A stretch of 33,657 bases of DNA from GCA-020348365 sp964347995 (GTDB taxonomy: Archaea > Thermoproteota > Bathyarchaeia > Bathyarchaeales > Bathyarchaeaceae). Below are positions 15,170 to 22,912 of this stretch, in pieces. The stretch is from assembly GCA_964347995.1 (NCBI GenBank), contig CAYGBA010000011.1, forward strand, positions 1-33,657. The letters run 5' to 3'. Each line of letters starts with the position of its first letter. Position 1 is the stretch's first letter. The notes beneath the pieces are model-generated. The model was not told the origin of the DNA. It did not search any database and saw only the letters and a list, made by a program, of their open reading frames with translations. The translations under genes were made by a program, and so were the position numbers.

Positions 15170-16387
15170 ATGTTTGCCATCACAGCCGAATGCAGCAAAT
15201 GCGGAAGAACCTTCCCATACGATGAAGTGCTGACTGTTTGCACAGAATGTAGTGGAGCACTTTTATTTCGATACGATCTACCCCAGGTCGCCAAAAAGGT
15301 TTCCAAGAGTGTTTTGGAGAAGAGAAAAGATGCTTTCTGGAAGTTCATTGAGTTGCTTCCTCTTTCCTCCTCTAAAAGTATAGTCTCTCTTGGAGAGCCA
15401 TACACTCCAACTTTTCGACTTCCAAAAGCTTTGGGTGCAACCTTTAGAAACGTCTACATTAAGGATGACGGAAGACTTCCAACGGGGACGTTCAAGGCTA
15501 GAGGGATGGCTGTGGCGGTTTCCAAACTCGCAGAGTTGGGCATAAAAAGTGTCGCAATCCCCTCCGCTGGGAACGCTGCTGCGGCGCTCGCTGCTTATGG
15601 AGCAACAGCTGGAATAGAAGTCTACGCCTTTATGCCGAAAGATGTGCCCGAGAGCGTCCTTATGGAATGCGTGTTTCTAGGCGCTAAGGTGTATCTTGTT
15701 GACGGATTGATAAACGATGCGGCGGGGATCAGTAGAAAACTTGAACGAACGCATGGCTGGTTTGATGTGTCAACCAGCAGACAACCCTATAGATTTGAAG
15801 GATACAAAGCTGTGGCGTTCGAGATAGCGGACCAATCTAACTGGGACCTACCAGATAGCATATTCATCCCAACTGGCGGCGGAGAAGGAATCATAGGTCT
15901 CTGGAAAGGGTTCAAAGAACTAACCGAGCTTGGCTGGACTCACAAGATTCCACGCTTAGTCGCGGTTCAGTCTTCGGGCTGCGCCCCACTCGTGGAAGCA
16001 TACAACAGAGGCGAGCCTGAAGTGAAAAAGGCATGGAGAGATGCTGAGACGATCGCAGCGGGTTTGAGAGTGCCCCGTCCATACGCGAGTTATCTGATAT
16101 TGCGAGCGATAAGAGAAACTGGTGGAATGGCAGTAGCGGTAGACGATGAAGAGATAGTCTCTTCGATGAGAAGCTTCTTCAAGATAGGCGTGTATGCGTG
16201 TCCTGAAGCGGCTGCAACTCTAGCAGCGCTAAACAAACTGGAAAATGAGCAGGAGCTTGACCCAGATGAGAAGACACTTCTGTATCTCACTGGCAATGCA
16301 ATGAAGTACATTGACCTTTTGGAAATTAGAAGAGATGAAATCCCAGTGTTGCCGAGAGACGCGAATTCGCTAGTTTCTGAAGAATGA
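15170..16387 (+). CDS. thrC: Threonine synthase
   Basis: PLP enzyme converting O-phosphohomoserine to threonine. An N-terminal zinc ribbon (C8, C11, C24, C27 from this start) is typical of archaeal-type ThrC. The PLP lysine is K109 in GTFKARG, the phosphate-binding segment is SAGNAAAALAAYGA, and TGGGEG follows as the PLP phosphate loop. The frame stays open back to 15014, giving a 457-residue version overlapping eL13. I chose the ATG at 15170 because it begins right at the zinc ribbon and an AT-rich CATTTATCAT box (about 15123-15132) sits about 40 bases before it. Cysteate synthase is a close homologue and cannot be fully excluded. Confidence 0.88.
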   Translation: MFAITAECSKCGRTFPYDEVLTVCTECSGALLFRYDLPQVAKKVSKSVLEKRKDAFWKFIELLPLSSSKSIVSLGEPYTPTFRLPKALGATFRNVYIKDDGRLPTGTFKARGMAVAVSKLAELGIKSVAIPSAGNAAAALAAYGATAGIEVYAFMPKDVPESVLMECVFLGAKVYLVDGLINDAAGISRKLERTHGWFDVSTSRQPYRFEGYKAVAFEIADQSNWDLPDSIFIPTGGGEGIIGLWKGFKELTELGWTHKIPRLVAVQSSGCAPLVEAYNRGEPEVKKAWRDAETIAAGLRVPRPYASYLILRAIRETGGMAVAVDDEEIVSSMRSFFKIGVYACPEAAATLAALNKLENEQELDPDEKTLLYLTGNAMKYIDLLEIRRDEIPVLPRDANSLVSEE

Positions 16388-16388
16388 G

Positions 16389-17465
16389 CTATCTTAGTTC
16401 GATTCTTTCTCCTTTGTAGGATGCCACGATTTTTCCGGTGTCGGTGGCGGTTCCGATCCTTTCGACTTCTGTCTTGCCCTTCTGAAGGCGGTCAATCACG
16501 TCATCCGCATCGTCCTTTTCTGCCACAACGGCGAAGCCCCATCCCATGTTGAAGGTCTTCAGCATCTCCTCGTCTGTTAAGGCTCCTCTGACCTCTGCGG
16601 CGGTCTCTTGGATCAGTCGGAAGATGGGCTGTGGCTTGAAGTTGTTGAACTCGAATCCTATTCCTGTGGAGAACATCATAAGTCTCTCGAACTTCTGATA
16701 GGCGTCGCCTGTGATGTGAACTAGCCCCTTTATCTGGTGGTCCCTGCAGGCCTTCAGCACTGGTTTCACGTAAATTCTCATTGGTTCCAGAGCTTCGTAG
16801 ACAACCTCCCGGTCAAGGCCCTCTGGAACATCGTATGGCTCATACTTTCCGCCCCACCGCTTGAAGAGAACCTTTCTCGCTAGAGTTATACCGTTGCTGT
16901 GAATACCAGAACTCCTTAAGCCAATCACAGCGTCTCCAGCCTCGATGTCGTTTCCCCATACTATCTCTTCTTTGGACAACTCACCTATGCCGGCGATGAC
17001 CATGTCGAAGCTCTTTCCATCAACAACACCCTTCATTATCTCCGCCACATCGCCTATCTCGCCGCCTGGCACCAGACACTCCGCCTCAGTTGCGCCCTTC
17101 ACTATTCCCTTCATCCACTCCTCTACCAGCTGAGGATCAGAGACTTGTGCGTGAATGTTGTCAACTATGGCTAGGGGTCTCGCGCCAGATCGGATCACAT
17201 CATTTACAGCCAGAGCAACCGCGTCGATGCCGATTGTGTCATACTTGTTCGCTAGCTGTGCAACAAGAACTTTGGTTCCGACCCCCTCGATGGCGAAGTC
17301 GAGGTATCCCTTAGCGAAAGGGAAGATCTTGCCGTAAGGAAGCTCAATTACTTTTCCGTATCTGCTGAATCTGTAGGTTTCTTCAAGTGACTTCAGAGCT
17401 TCTTTGGATCTTGCTCTTAACTCTCTGTCAACACCCGCCTCGGCATAAGTGAACTCCTTGGACAC
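16389..17465 (-). CDS. purM: Phosphoribosylformylglycinamidine cyclo-ligase (AIR synthetase)
   Basis: Closes the imidazole ring, converting FGAM to AIR with ATP. At 358 residues it is close to the family length. FTYAEAGVD at the start, AIEGVGTKV (58-66), YDTIGIDAVALAVNDVIRSGA (75-95), and VPGGEIGD in the middle are PurM landmarks. The start is GTG at 17465 with GAGGT about 8 bases before it. It is convergent with thrC (one base between the stop codons). Upstream lie the broken DUF84 and purP remnants rather than another intact purine gene. Confidence 0.97.
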   Translation of the reverse strand: MSKEFTYAEAGVDRELRARSKEALKSLEETYRFSRYGKVIELPYGKIFPFAKGYLDFAIEGVGTKVLVAQLANKYDTIGIDAVALAVNDVIRSGARPLAIVDNIHAQVSDPQLVEEWMKGIVKGATEAECLVPGGEIGDVAEIMKGVVDGKSFDMVIAGIGELSKEEIVWGNDIEAGDAVIGLRSSGIHSNGITLARKVLFKRWGGKYEPYDVPEGLDREVVYEALEPMRIYVKPVLKACRDHQIKGLVHITGDAYQKFERLMMFSTGIGFEFNNFKPQPIFRLIQETAAEVRGALTDEEMLKTFNMGWGFAVVAEKDDADDVIDRLQKGKTEVERIGTATDTGKIVASYKGERIELR

Positions 17466-17503
17466 GATCTCTACCTCATGGTGGCACTTGGAAAACTACT
17501 TAG

Positions 17504-17737
17504 TTATGTGACTATCTCTTGAAGTCTTTTGCTTTCCCATGCTCTCTCTATTTCTAGTGCTGTTCTTCTTCCTATATACATGTTATCGCCATATTTCAGG
17601 TAGGCATAAGGGAAAGTTCCGATTCCAACATTCGTCCCCGCGACTATTCGAGCCGAAATCTCAAATGCGTATATCTCTAGGTTTTCTGTTATCACAGTCT
17701 CTAAACAGAATGCATGCATGCCAGGCAACGATTCAGA
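17504..17737 (-). pseudogene. purP: C-terminal remnant of a canonical purP
   Basis: About 77 codons that match only the C-terminal end of FAICAR synthetase: LPGMHAFCLETV, then LEIYAFEISARIVAGTN, YLKYGDNMYIGRR and a final RLQEIVT. The FEISARIVAGTN motif is the canonical form. Intact PurP has about 360 residues, so roughly 290 are missing. The 5' end is fused at about 17725-17745 to the start of a DUF84 gene in another frame. It is unlikely to be functional, although an ATG at 17728 could give a 74-residue peptide. MSMGRR, usual in the family, reads MYIGRR here. Confidence 0.8.
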
Positions 17738-17892
17738 GCACCTCTCTTGGTCTCTTCAAGAGATAACGGTTGTTCACAAACTCTGGAATCAACTTTCACG
17801 CCGTCAACATCTACATCGCTAAAGAAACGCTTAAACACATTTTTGGCAGCTCCTATTTTTACAGGGTTGTCTGAACCCACAACCACTTTCAT
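17701..17892 (-). pseudogene. N-terminal remnant of a DUF84 (YjjX-type) inosine/xanthosine triphosphatase
   Basis: The first 55 or so codons match the start of DUF84 NTPases, which hydrolyse ITP and XTP to keep them out of nucleic acid: MKVVVGSDNPVKIGAAKNVF, VDSRVCEQPLSLEET and KRGALNR. After GALNR the match ends and the frame stops within nine codons (TAG at 17701-17703), where the sequence becomes the purP remnant. A normal protein is about 170-180 residues. The 5' end is intact, with GGTG before the ATG. A single deletion joining two neighbouring genes explains both remnants; misassembly is the alternative. Confidence 0.78.
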
Positions 17893-17962
17893 TTTCTCTA
17901 CACCTTTGTTTGTCTCATTATGAGATCGTTAAGTTACGATATAAAAAGGGCCTATAAAAACA

Positions 17963-18079
17963 ATGAGCGCGCGCGAAGGTAGTAAAAACAAACTGCCAAA
18001 AGAAATAGATGAAGGAAAATGGGACGAAAAATTCAGTAAACTACTTCTTCTAATCTATCCTTTTCAATGCCAAGTTTGA
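17963..18079 (+). pseudogene. Possible 5' fragment of a gene cut at the edge of the AT-rich purP unit
   Basis: A plus-strand ORF of 38 codons starts MSAREGSKNKLPKEIDEG and continues KWDEKFSK, then runs into the reverse complement of the last codons of the neighbouring purP-like gene and stops. An ATATAAAAAG box lies at about 17939-17948. The first 26 residues look like a normal hydrophilic protein start; the rest is shadow of the other strand. I read it as a gene truncated by arrival of the adjacent unit. Chance is a real alternative at this length. Confidence 0.3.
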
Positions 18080-19154
18080 TTTCTCTGGCAATTCTCCTTC
18101 CCATAGACATAGGTTCTCCCCAAGTATACCATCCTTCAGGAGATCCTGTGGAAATCCACATGTTCGTACCTGCAACTATTCTAGGCGTAATTTCAAAAGT
18201 GAAAATTTCTAAGTCTTTTGTAATAATAGTTTCTGGACAAAAAGCTCCTAGCATGCCTGGTGGAAATAGTTTTTGAGAAGCTTCAACAATTTTCTTACCT
18301 ATTGAGTAATAAGACATCTGTAATTTTTCTCTTGGAATCACCGGTCTGTTTCCTACAACTGTAAACGATTCTTCAATGCCTAATTTCTTCATTTGTTCTC
18401 TTGTTGAGCTGGTTCTATGAAGCTCATCAATATTACTTTCCATTCTCTGGTCGTATCCAAGAATTTCTAGCCAACCTTCACTAATCTCCAATCCTCTCTT
18501 GGATAATGGGGAAAAGTGCATGTGGGAATATAGTCTCGAACCCAAAACGTACTCTTGTATGGTGAACTTTGTTTTTTCAGGATCAATGTTTCTTTCTTCT
18601 ATCTCTTTATAAAAATCTTTTTCAGATGTTGCTAAAAAGAATCCCTGACCTCCTACTGCTCCATAGAATTTCGTAATACATAATCTATCTATATCTTCTG
18701 GTCCTTCGAACCCTTTTGGTGTTTTTATACCAGCAGTTTCAAACCACAGTTTCTGTTTTTCTCTCTCACCATCCCATGGTAGAACTTTCCTATTTCCTTG
18801 CATTGGTACTGAAAATTCGTCTTCTAAATTCCTAGATCCAATGTAAGCAACAAAAGAACCACTAGGTACAACTATTGTATTATGTTTTCTCAAAATTTCC
18901 TGAAATTTCGGTTCGAGCATATCTTTGGGCTTTTGAATAGAAGGTATTTCCGGTGGAAATATGTCTGGTTTGGCTGCTGTAAATGCTCTATAATATGGAA
19001 CTCTTTCTTTCTGACAAATTCCTAAAGTTTTAAAGCCTTCTTGTTTTGCACCAAAGAAAATATTTAGTGCTGAGTGGGAACACAAAGTTCCAACAGTAAT
19101 ATTTTCTTTATCGTAACTTTCCAAAGTTTCATCAATTTCATCTTTTTGGATCAT
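18033..19154 (-). CDS. purP: PurP-like ATP-grasp ligase, paralogue a
   Basis: Member of the PurP family, whose characterised members make FAICAR from AICAR, formate and ATP. From the ATG at 19154 it has 373 residues. The N-terminal domain has VGTLCSHSALNIFFGAKQEGFKTLGICQ; the ATP-grasp region includes CITKFYGAVGGQGFF. The C-terminal domain has FEITPRIVAGTN and GEPMSMGRRIAREIK. It departs from canonical PurP (FEISARIVAGTN, SPYSYL) in having ITPR and SPEGWYTW in the substrate loop. It overlaps the end of the purC-like gene by 17 bases. GC content is clearly lower than in purM next door. FAICAR synthetase is the default call, but a changed substrate is possible. Confidence 0.8.
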   Translation of the reverse strand: MIQKDEIDETLESYDKENITVGTLCSHSALNIFFGAKQEGFKTLGICQKERVPYYRAFTAAKPDIFPPEIPSIQKPKDMLEPKFQEILRKHNTIVVPSGSFVAYIGSRNLEDEFSVPMQGNRKVLPWDGEREKQKLWFETAGIKTPKGFEGPEDIDRLCITKFYGAVGGQGFFLATSEKDFYKEIEERNIDPEKTKFTIQEYVLGSRLYSHMHFSPLSKRGLEISEGWLEILGYDQRMESNIDELHRTSSTREQMKKLGIEESFTVVGNRPVIPREKLQMSYYSIGKKIVEASQKLFPPGMLGAFCPETIITKDLEIFTFEITPRIVAGTNMWISTGSPEGWYTWGEPMSMGRRIAREIKLGIEKDRLEEVVY

Positions 19155-20004
19155 ATCTAAAACCAAAAACCTCGGCTATTTGATCTGCAGTCAAGAGATT
19201 ATTCGCTAATATTGTTAATCTATGGCCTTTCCGAGCTGTTTCTATGCAATCTTTATAAATTGTACAATTTCCTTGGTCATCTGGTGAAAAACCTCTACAT
19301 GCCCTAAACACGCTAGTACTAATTTCATCAATTACCATTATTTCCTCATCAGATTTTCTTTTTCCTACTTCTATTTTTCCATCAAGTAAATTCAAATTTC
19401 GTTTTGTAAATTCTTCAGCAAGTATATCAGAAACTCTCTTTGTTATTGTCTTTACTTCTTGTATTTCTTCAGGTTTCATAACTCCCAGTGCTACTAGTGT
19501 ATCATCGCGCATCAAAATATCTGGCTCATTTGGCAAACCCTTTGAATATATTTCTACTAGTGGTTCGGTAAAAGCGCTACCTGGTTTTTTATGTGGATGT
19601 CTTCTCCACAAACTTCCATAGTAATTATTTCTGAAAACAACTTCTAGATTGTTTAATCTAGCCGAACCTTCAAATCCTTTTGATTCGTTTTCCAAAGAAA
19701 GCAAAATTGCTGGTTCCACAACAATTCTCCTTTCATCTAAGTCTTTAATGAAATGGTTGGGAATTCCTTCTTTTTCTAATAAAGAAAAGAAATATGATGT
19801 GGCTTGGCGATCTACAACTCCTTTTCCTGGGATCTCCCCAACTACTGTGTCATAACCAGAATCAAAAACTGGTTCTCCATCTGGACCTATATAACCAGTA
19901 GCACTATCCTTGAAAGCCATAGCAAACTTACCAACATTTTCTATTCCATCTTTTTCTTCTATTTCGAAAACATCCTTTGTTTTACCCTCATATAACAATT
20001 CCAT
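19138..20004 (-). CDS. Divergent PurC-like (SAICAR synthetase family) protein
   Basis: A 288-residue ATP-dependent ligase of the PurC fold. The start MELLYEGKTKDVFEI has the family's YEGKTK nucleotide loop; FKDSATGYIG, GKGVVDRQATSYFF, GIPNHFI and LNLLDGKIEVGK follow in the right order. Differences: an insertion of about 15 residues after FKDSATG, DGKIEVGK in place of DFKLEFG, and DEISTSVFRACRG in place of the DEISPDxxRLW substrate/metal segment. An ordinary PurC is encoded at 21400-22239, so this copy may be a specialised paralogue. A perfect GGAGGT lies 6 bases before the ATG. It is flanked tightly by two purP-like genes (12 bases upstream, a 17-base overlap downstream). Confidence 0.75.
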   Translation of the reverse strand: MELLYEGKTKDVFEIEEKDGIENVGKFAMAFKDSATGYIGPDGEPVFDSGYDTVVGEIPGKGVVDRQATSYFFSLLEKEGIPNHFIKDLDERRIVVEPAILLSLENESKGFEGSARLNNLEVVFRNNYYGSLWRRHPHKKPGSAFTEPLVEIYSKGLPNEPDILMRDDTLVALGVMKPEEIQEVKTITKRVSDILAEEFTKRNLNLLDGKIEVGKRKSDEEIMVIDEISTSVFRACRGFSPDDQGNCTIYKDCIETARKGHRLTILANNLLTADQIAEVFGFRYDPKR

Positions 20005-20016
20005 AGTAATACCTCC

Positions 20017-21132
20017 TTACGTTACTATTTCTTCTAATCTTGAAGCCAAAATAGCTTCTTTTATTTCTATTGCTATTCTCCTACCAAAACTAACAGACAT
20101 GCCATACAAATATCCTGTATATGGTGTGAATTCCGTATCAGGAGAACCTGGAATCCTTAAACTAACATCATAAACCCTTAAATTCTCATTTTCATCAGCC
20201 ACAGTCTGTAATGCAAATGGACCGATTATTCCTGGTTCAAATTCTTTTCTGGTTGCACAAACAAACCTTTCCCCCATCTCAAATGCTTTTTCTATTTTTG
20301 ATTCTCTTAGGCTTGCTGGTTGATGCGCCAACTCTTCACCATTGGGAAATTGCATCCTTGTATCACAACCCAAAAGTTCAAGTTCGTTATGAATTGGAGA
20401 ATAGAAGAAGTTTAGATTGATTTTTTCTCCTGGTATGTACTCTTCGATTGGGGCTGCTCTAAAGTTTGCTTCTATTGTTTTTCTCTCAGATGCAGTTCTT
20501 CCCTTTTTTACCAGTTCTTCACACTTTGCTTCGTATTCTTCTGGTGATCTAACAACTGGAAATCGTCTTTCAAAATGCCTCTTCCCAATGGCTTTTGTAG
20601 CCTTTACCATAACAGGCCTGTCAATCTCTTCTGGTGAAGAAAATTTCTTTGGGATTGGAACACCTGCAAGTTTGACAAGATAATCTTGATCCTTATCTAC
20701 TTTATAGGGCCCTGTTCTTTCCTCTGCCCTTAATAACGCTCTATTTCCAAAGAATGGTATTCCAAGTGAATCTTCTAAAATAGGATATCCTGAGTAAACC
20801 TCAGCGGATCTATGGGGTATGAATATTGTATTTAAGCCAAGCAGTTTTTCTAGAACTTCTTCTTTTGCAATTTCCTTCCAATCATCAAGGATTATGGTTT
20901 CATTGATACAACCCACATATTCACTTCCTCTTTTCCTAAGTTTAAAATACCTGTCGTAAGTTTTTTCTCTTCCTCTTTTGCATATCGCAACTGTTCTGAA
21001 GCCCTCACCCATTGCACCTCTAGCTATGTCTAACATAGAATGGGAGCCTACGGCTCCAATAGAGATGTTTAAAAGACCTTGCGAGGCATATTCAGAAGCG
21101 ATTTTTTGCATTTCTTCCCTTTTTATAACCAT
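20017..21132 (-). CDS. purP: PurP-like ATP-grasp ligase, paralogue b
   Basis: A second PurP-family protein of 371 residues. LNISIGAVGSHSMLDIARGAMGEGFRTVAIC (19-49) is the N-terminal substrate-domain signature, and VMVKATKAIGKRHFERRF lies in the ATP-grasp domain. The C-terminal domain reads VYDVSLRIPGSPDTEFTPYTGYLYG, then SFGRRIAIEIKEAI. Canonical FEISARIVAGTN is replaced by VYDVSLRIPGSPD, so it is of the divergent PurP2 kind, for which activity is unclear. It is the first gene of the AT-rich unit. The TATA-like AATTTAAATT at 21161-21170 predicts a near-leaderless start. Confidence 0.78.
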   Translation of the reverse strand: MVIKREEMQKIASEYASQGLLNISIGAVGSHSMLDIARGAMGEGFRTVAICKRGREKTYDRYFKLRKRGSEYVGCINETIILDDWKEIAKEEVLEKLLGLNTIFIPHRSAEVYSGYPILEDSLGIPFFGNRALLRAEERTGPYKVDKDQDYLVKLAGVPIPKKFSSPEEIDRPVMVKATKAIGKRHFERRFPVVRSPEEYEAKCEELVKKGRTASERKTIEANFRAAPIEEYIPGEKINLNFFYSPIHNELELLGCDTRMQFPNGEELAHQPASLRESKIEKAFEMGERFVCATRKEFEPGIIGPFALQTVADENENLRVYDVSLRIPGSPDTEFTPYTGYLYGMSVSFGRRIAIEIKEAILASRLEEIVT

Positions 21133-21160
21133 TTTATCGATAGAATTAGAGGGATTAAGA

Positions 21161-21170
21161 AATTTAAATT
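21161..21170 (-). promoter_or_regulatory. TATA box of the purP-purC-purP unit
   Basis: AATTTAAATT, centred about 33 bases before the ATG at 21132. The surroundings are very AT-rich, so the exact box is uncertain. Confidence 0.5.
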
Positions 21171-21399
21171 TAATTGTATAGTTTTCTCACATTACGGTAT
21201 CCAAAAAATAAGAAAAGATCTAGACTTTTGATAAATCGATAAAACAGTATGCTTCTTGACATGTACAAAGAAAGAAACCCTTTATGTGCGCATGTATGCA
21301 TGAGCGGTCATATCGCAAATAATCTTCGGCACTATACAAGCTAAGAGATACATTAGTCTAATGTTGTGAGTGTCGAAATCTGTCTTGCGTGCGCATTGC

Positions 21400-22239
21400 C
21401 TAGAATTTCCTTCCTGTCAGTCTTTCATATGCCTCTATATATTTTCTGGACGTTTCGGTGATAATATGTTCAGGTAGGCTTGGAGCTGGTGGCTGTTTGT
21501 TCCAATCAGTTGATTCCAGATAGTCTCTCACAGCTTGCTTGTCGAAGCTGATCTGACTTGTTCCAACCGCGTATCGGTCTGAGGGCCAGAAACGGGACGA
21601 GTCTGAAGTGAACAGCTCGTCAATGAGGATCAGATCTCCGTTATAGAATCCAAACTCAAGCTTGGTATCCGCCACAATGATTCCGTTCTTTTCGGCTCTG
21701 CCACAGGCTCTTTCAAAGAGTAGTAGGCAGCTTTCTTCGATCTTCTCAAAGGCGTCCCTACCAATCTTTTCGATAACATCTTTTCTTGTCATCTCGACGT
21801 CGTGGCCGACCTCTGCTTTTGTTGTGGGGGTCAAAATGGGCTGTGGCAGTCTTTCAGCCTTCTCTAGACCAGGTGATAATCTGATTCCGCAGATCTTTTT
21901 TCGCTCTCTGTAACTTCTCCAGGCCCAGCCGTAGAGATACCCCCTCACGACGAACTCGATTTTTATTGGTTTGGCTTTTCTCACGAGGACCGTTCTGGGA
22001 TCAACAACGTCCAAGATGTGATTGGGAATGATGTCTTCTGTTCTTTTGAACCAGAAAACTGAAAGCCTGTTGAGGGCTTCACCTTTATTTGGGATAGTGT
22101 TTTGCAGGACGATGTCAAAGGCGGAGATTCGATCCGTTGACACGATTAGAAGTCTGTTGTCTAGGTCGTAGATGTCTCTTACTTTGCCCCTTTTCAAGAG
22201 GGGAAAGCGTAGATTTGTTTCTGAGACTTCGTAGCTCAT
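21400..22239 (-). CDS. purC: SAICAR synthetase (canonical PurC)
   Basis: Joins aspartate to CAIR to give SAICAR. The 279-residue protein is of the type seen in yeast Ade1 and many bacteria: LLKRGKVRDIYDL, VSTDRISAFDIVL, NTIPNKGEALNRLSVFW, VRGYLYGWAW, then TKLEFGFYNGDLILIDELFTSDSSRFWP. The SSRFWP motif is intact, unlike in the divergent copy nearby. I place the start at the ATG at 22239, where GGAG lies 7 bases upstream; the ATG at 22245 is too close to that site. It follows purE by 25 bases. Confidence 0.95.
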   Translation of the reverse strand: MSYEVSETNLRFPLLKRGKVRDIYDLDNRLLIVSTDRISAFDIVLQNTIPNKGEALNRLSVFWFKRTEDIIPNHILDVVDPRTVLVRKAKPIKIEFVVRGYLYGWAWRSYRERKKICGIRLSPGLEKAERLPQPILTPTTKAEVGHDVEMTRKDVIEKIGRDAFEKIEESCLLLFERACGRAEKNGIIVADTKLEFGFYNGDLILIDELFTSDSSRFWPSDRYAVGTSQISFDKQAVRDYLESTDWNKQPPAPSLPEHIITETSRKYIEAYERLTGRKF

Positions 22240-22264
22240 TTTCATGCTCCAAGCGACGGCTTTT

Positions 22265-22762
22265 CTAGTTAGAAATCTTCTTTCCTTTTATCTCTTTATC
22301 AGCGTCGATGACTTCTTCTCCTTTTCTTTGTTGGTATCTGGCGATTTTCGTCTGTAATGAGGCGTCTGAGAGGGCTAGAATTTTTGCTGCTGCTAAGGCT
22401 GCGTTCTCCGGTTCGGCGGCGAAGAGGACGGAAACGCCTCTGGGGGTCATGGTAGAGGAAAAGATTTTTGTCCATCCATATTTTGGTGAATCAGGGGGAC
22501 AGGCGATGACTGGGTACTTCGTGAATCCTGCGACTGTTCCTGAAAGGGCGTCAGACAAGCCAGCAACGGTGATGTAGACGATTTTTTCTTCTAATCTTTC
22601 GTATTCTTCTAGAATTTTCAGTAGTTCTCTTGGAGTTTTGTGTGCGGAGGCTATTCTCGACTCTGACTTGATGTCAAAATGCCTGAGCGAATCGGCTACA
22701 GTGGCGGCAAAATCGACGTCGCTTTTTGATCCCATCAAAATTACGGCTTTCTGCTCTGGCAT
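22265..22762 (-). CDS. purE: AIR carboxylase PurE, class II-like
   Basis: Makes CAIR in purine synthesis. VILMGSKSDVDFA and the active-site SAHKTP (H41) are shared by all PurE. The segment ITVAGLSDALSGTVAGFTKYPVIACPPDSPKYG and the SSTMTPRGVSVLFAAEPENAALAA region follow the class II pattern (AGRSNALSG..., as in animal PAICS) rather than class I (AGAAHLPG). Class II enzymes carboxylate AIR directly with CO2 and need no PurK; no purK is present in the window. It is first in a purE-purC operon and has a good TATA box at 22786-22794, giving a leaderless start. Confidence 0.92.
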   Translation of the reverse strand: MPEQKAVILMGSKSDVDFAATVADSLRHFDIKSESRIASAHKTPRELLKILEEYERLEEKIVYITVAGLSDALSGTVAGFTKYPVIACPPDSPKYGWTKIFSSTMTPRGVSVLFAAEPENAALAAAKILALSDASLQTKIARYQQRKGEEVIDADKEIKGKKISN

Positions 22763-22785
22763 AATGGTATAGTTTAGATAGAACC

Positions 22786-22794
22786 TATATAAAA
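22786..22794 (-). promoter_or_regulatory. TATA box of the purE-purC operon
   Basis: TTTTATATA on the coding strand, centred 28 bases before the purE ATG at 22762, so the transcript should be nearly leaderless. Confidence 0.65.
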
Positions 22795-22912
22795 GCGAGA
22801 AAAGTGGGTAATTTTATCCCTTCGTTTCTTCCGGGGGTAATGTTTCATGATAGATATGACAATTTTTGGAAAGCTTTAATCTAGCGTTAAGACACCTTAT
22901 CGATGAAACGTG

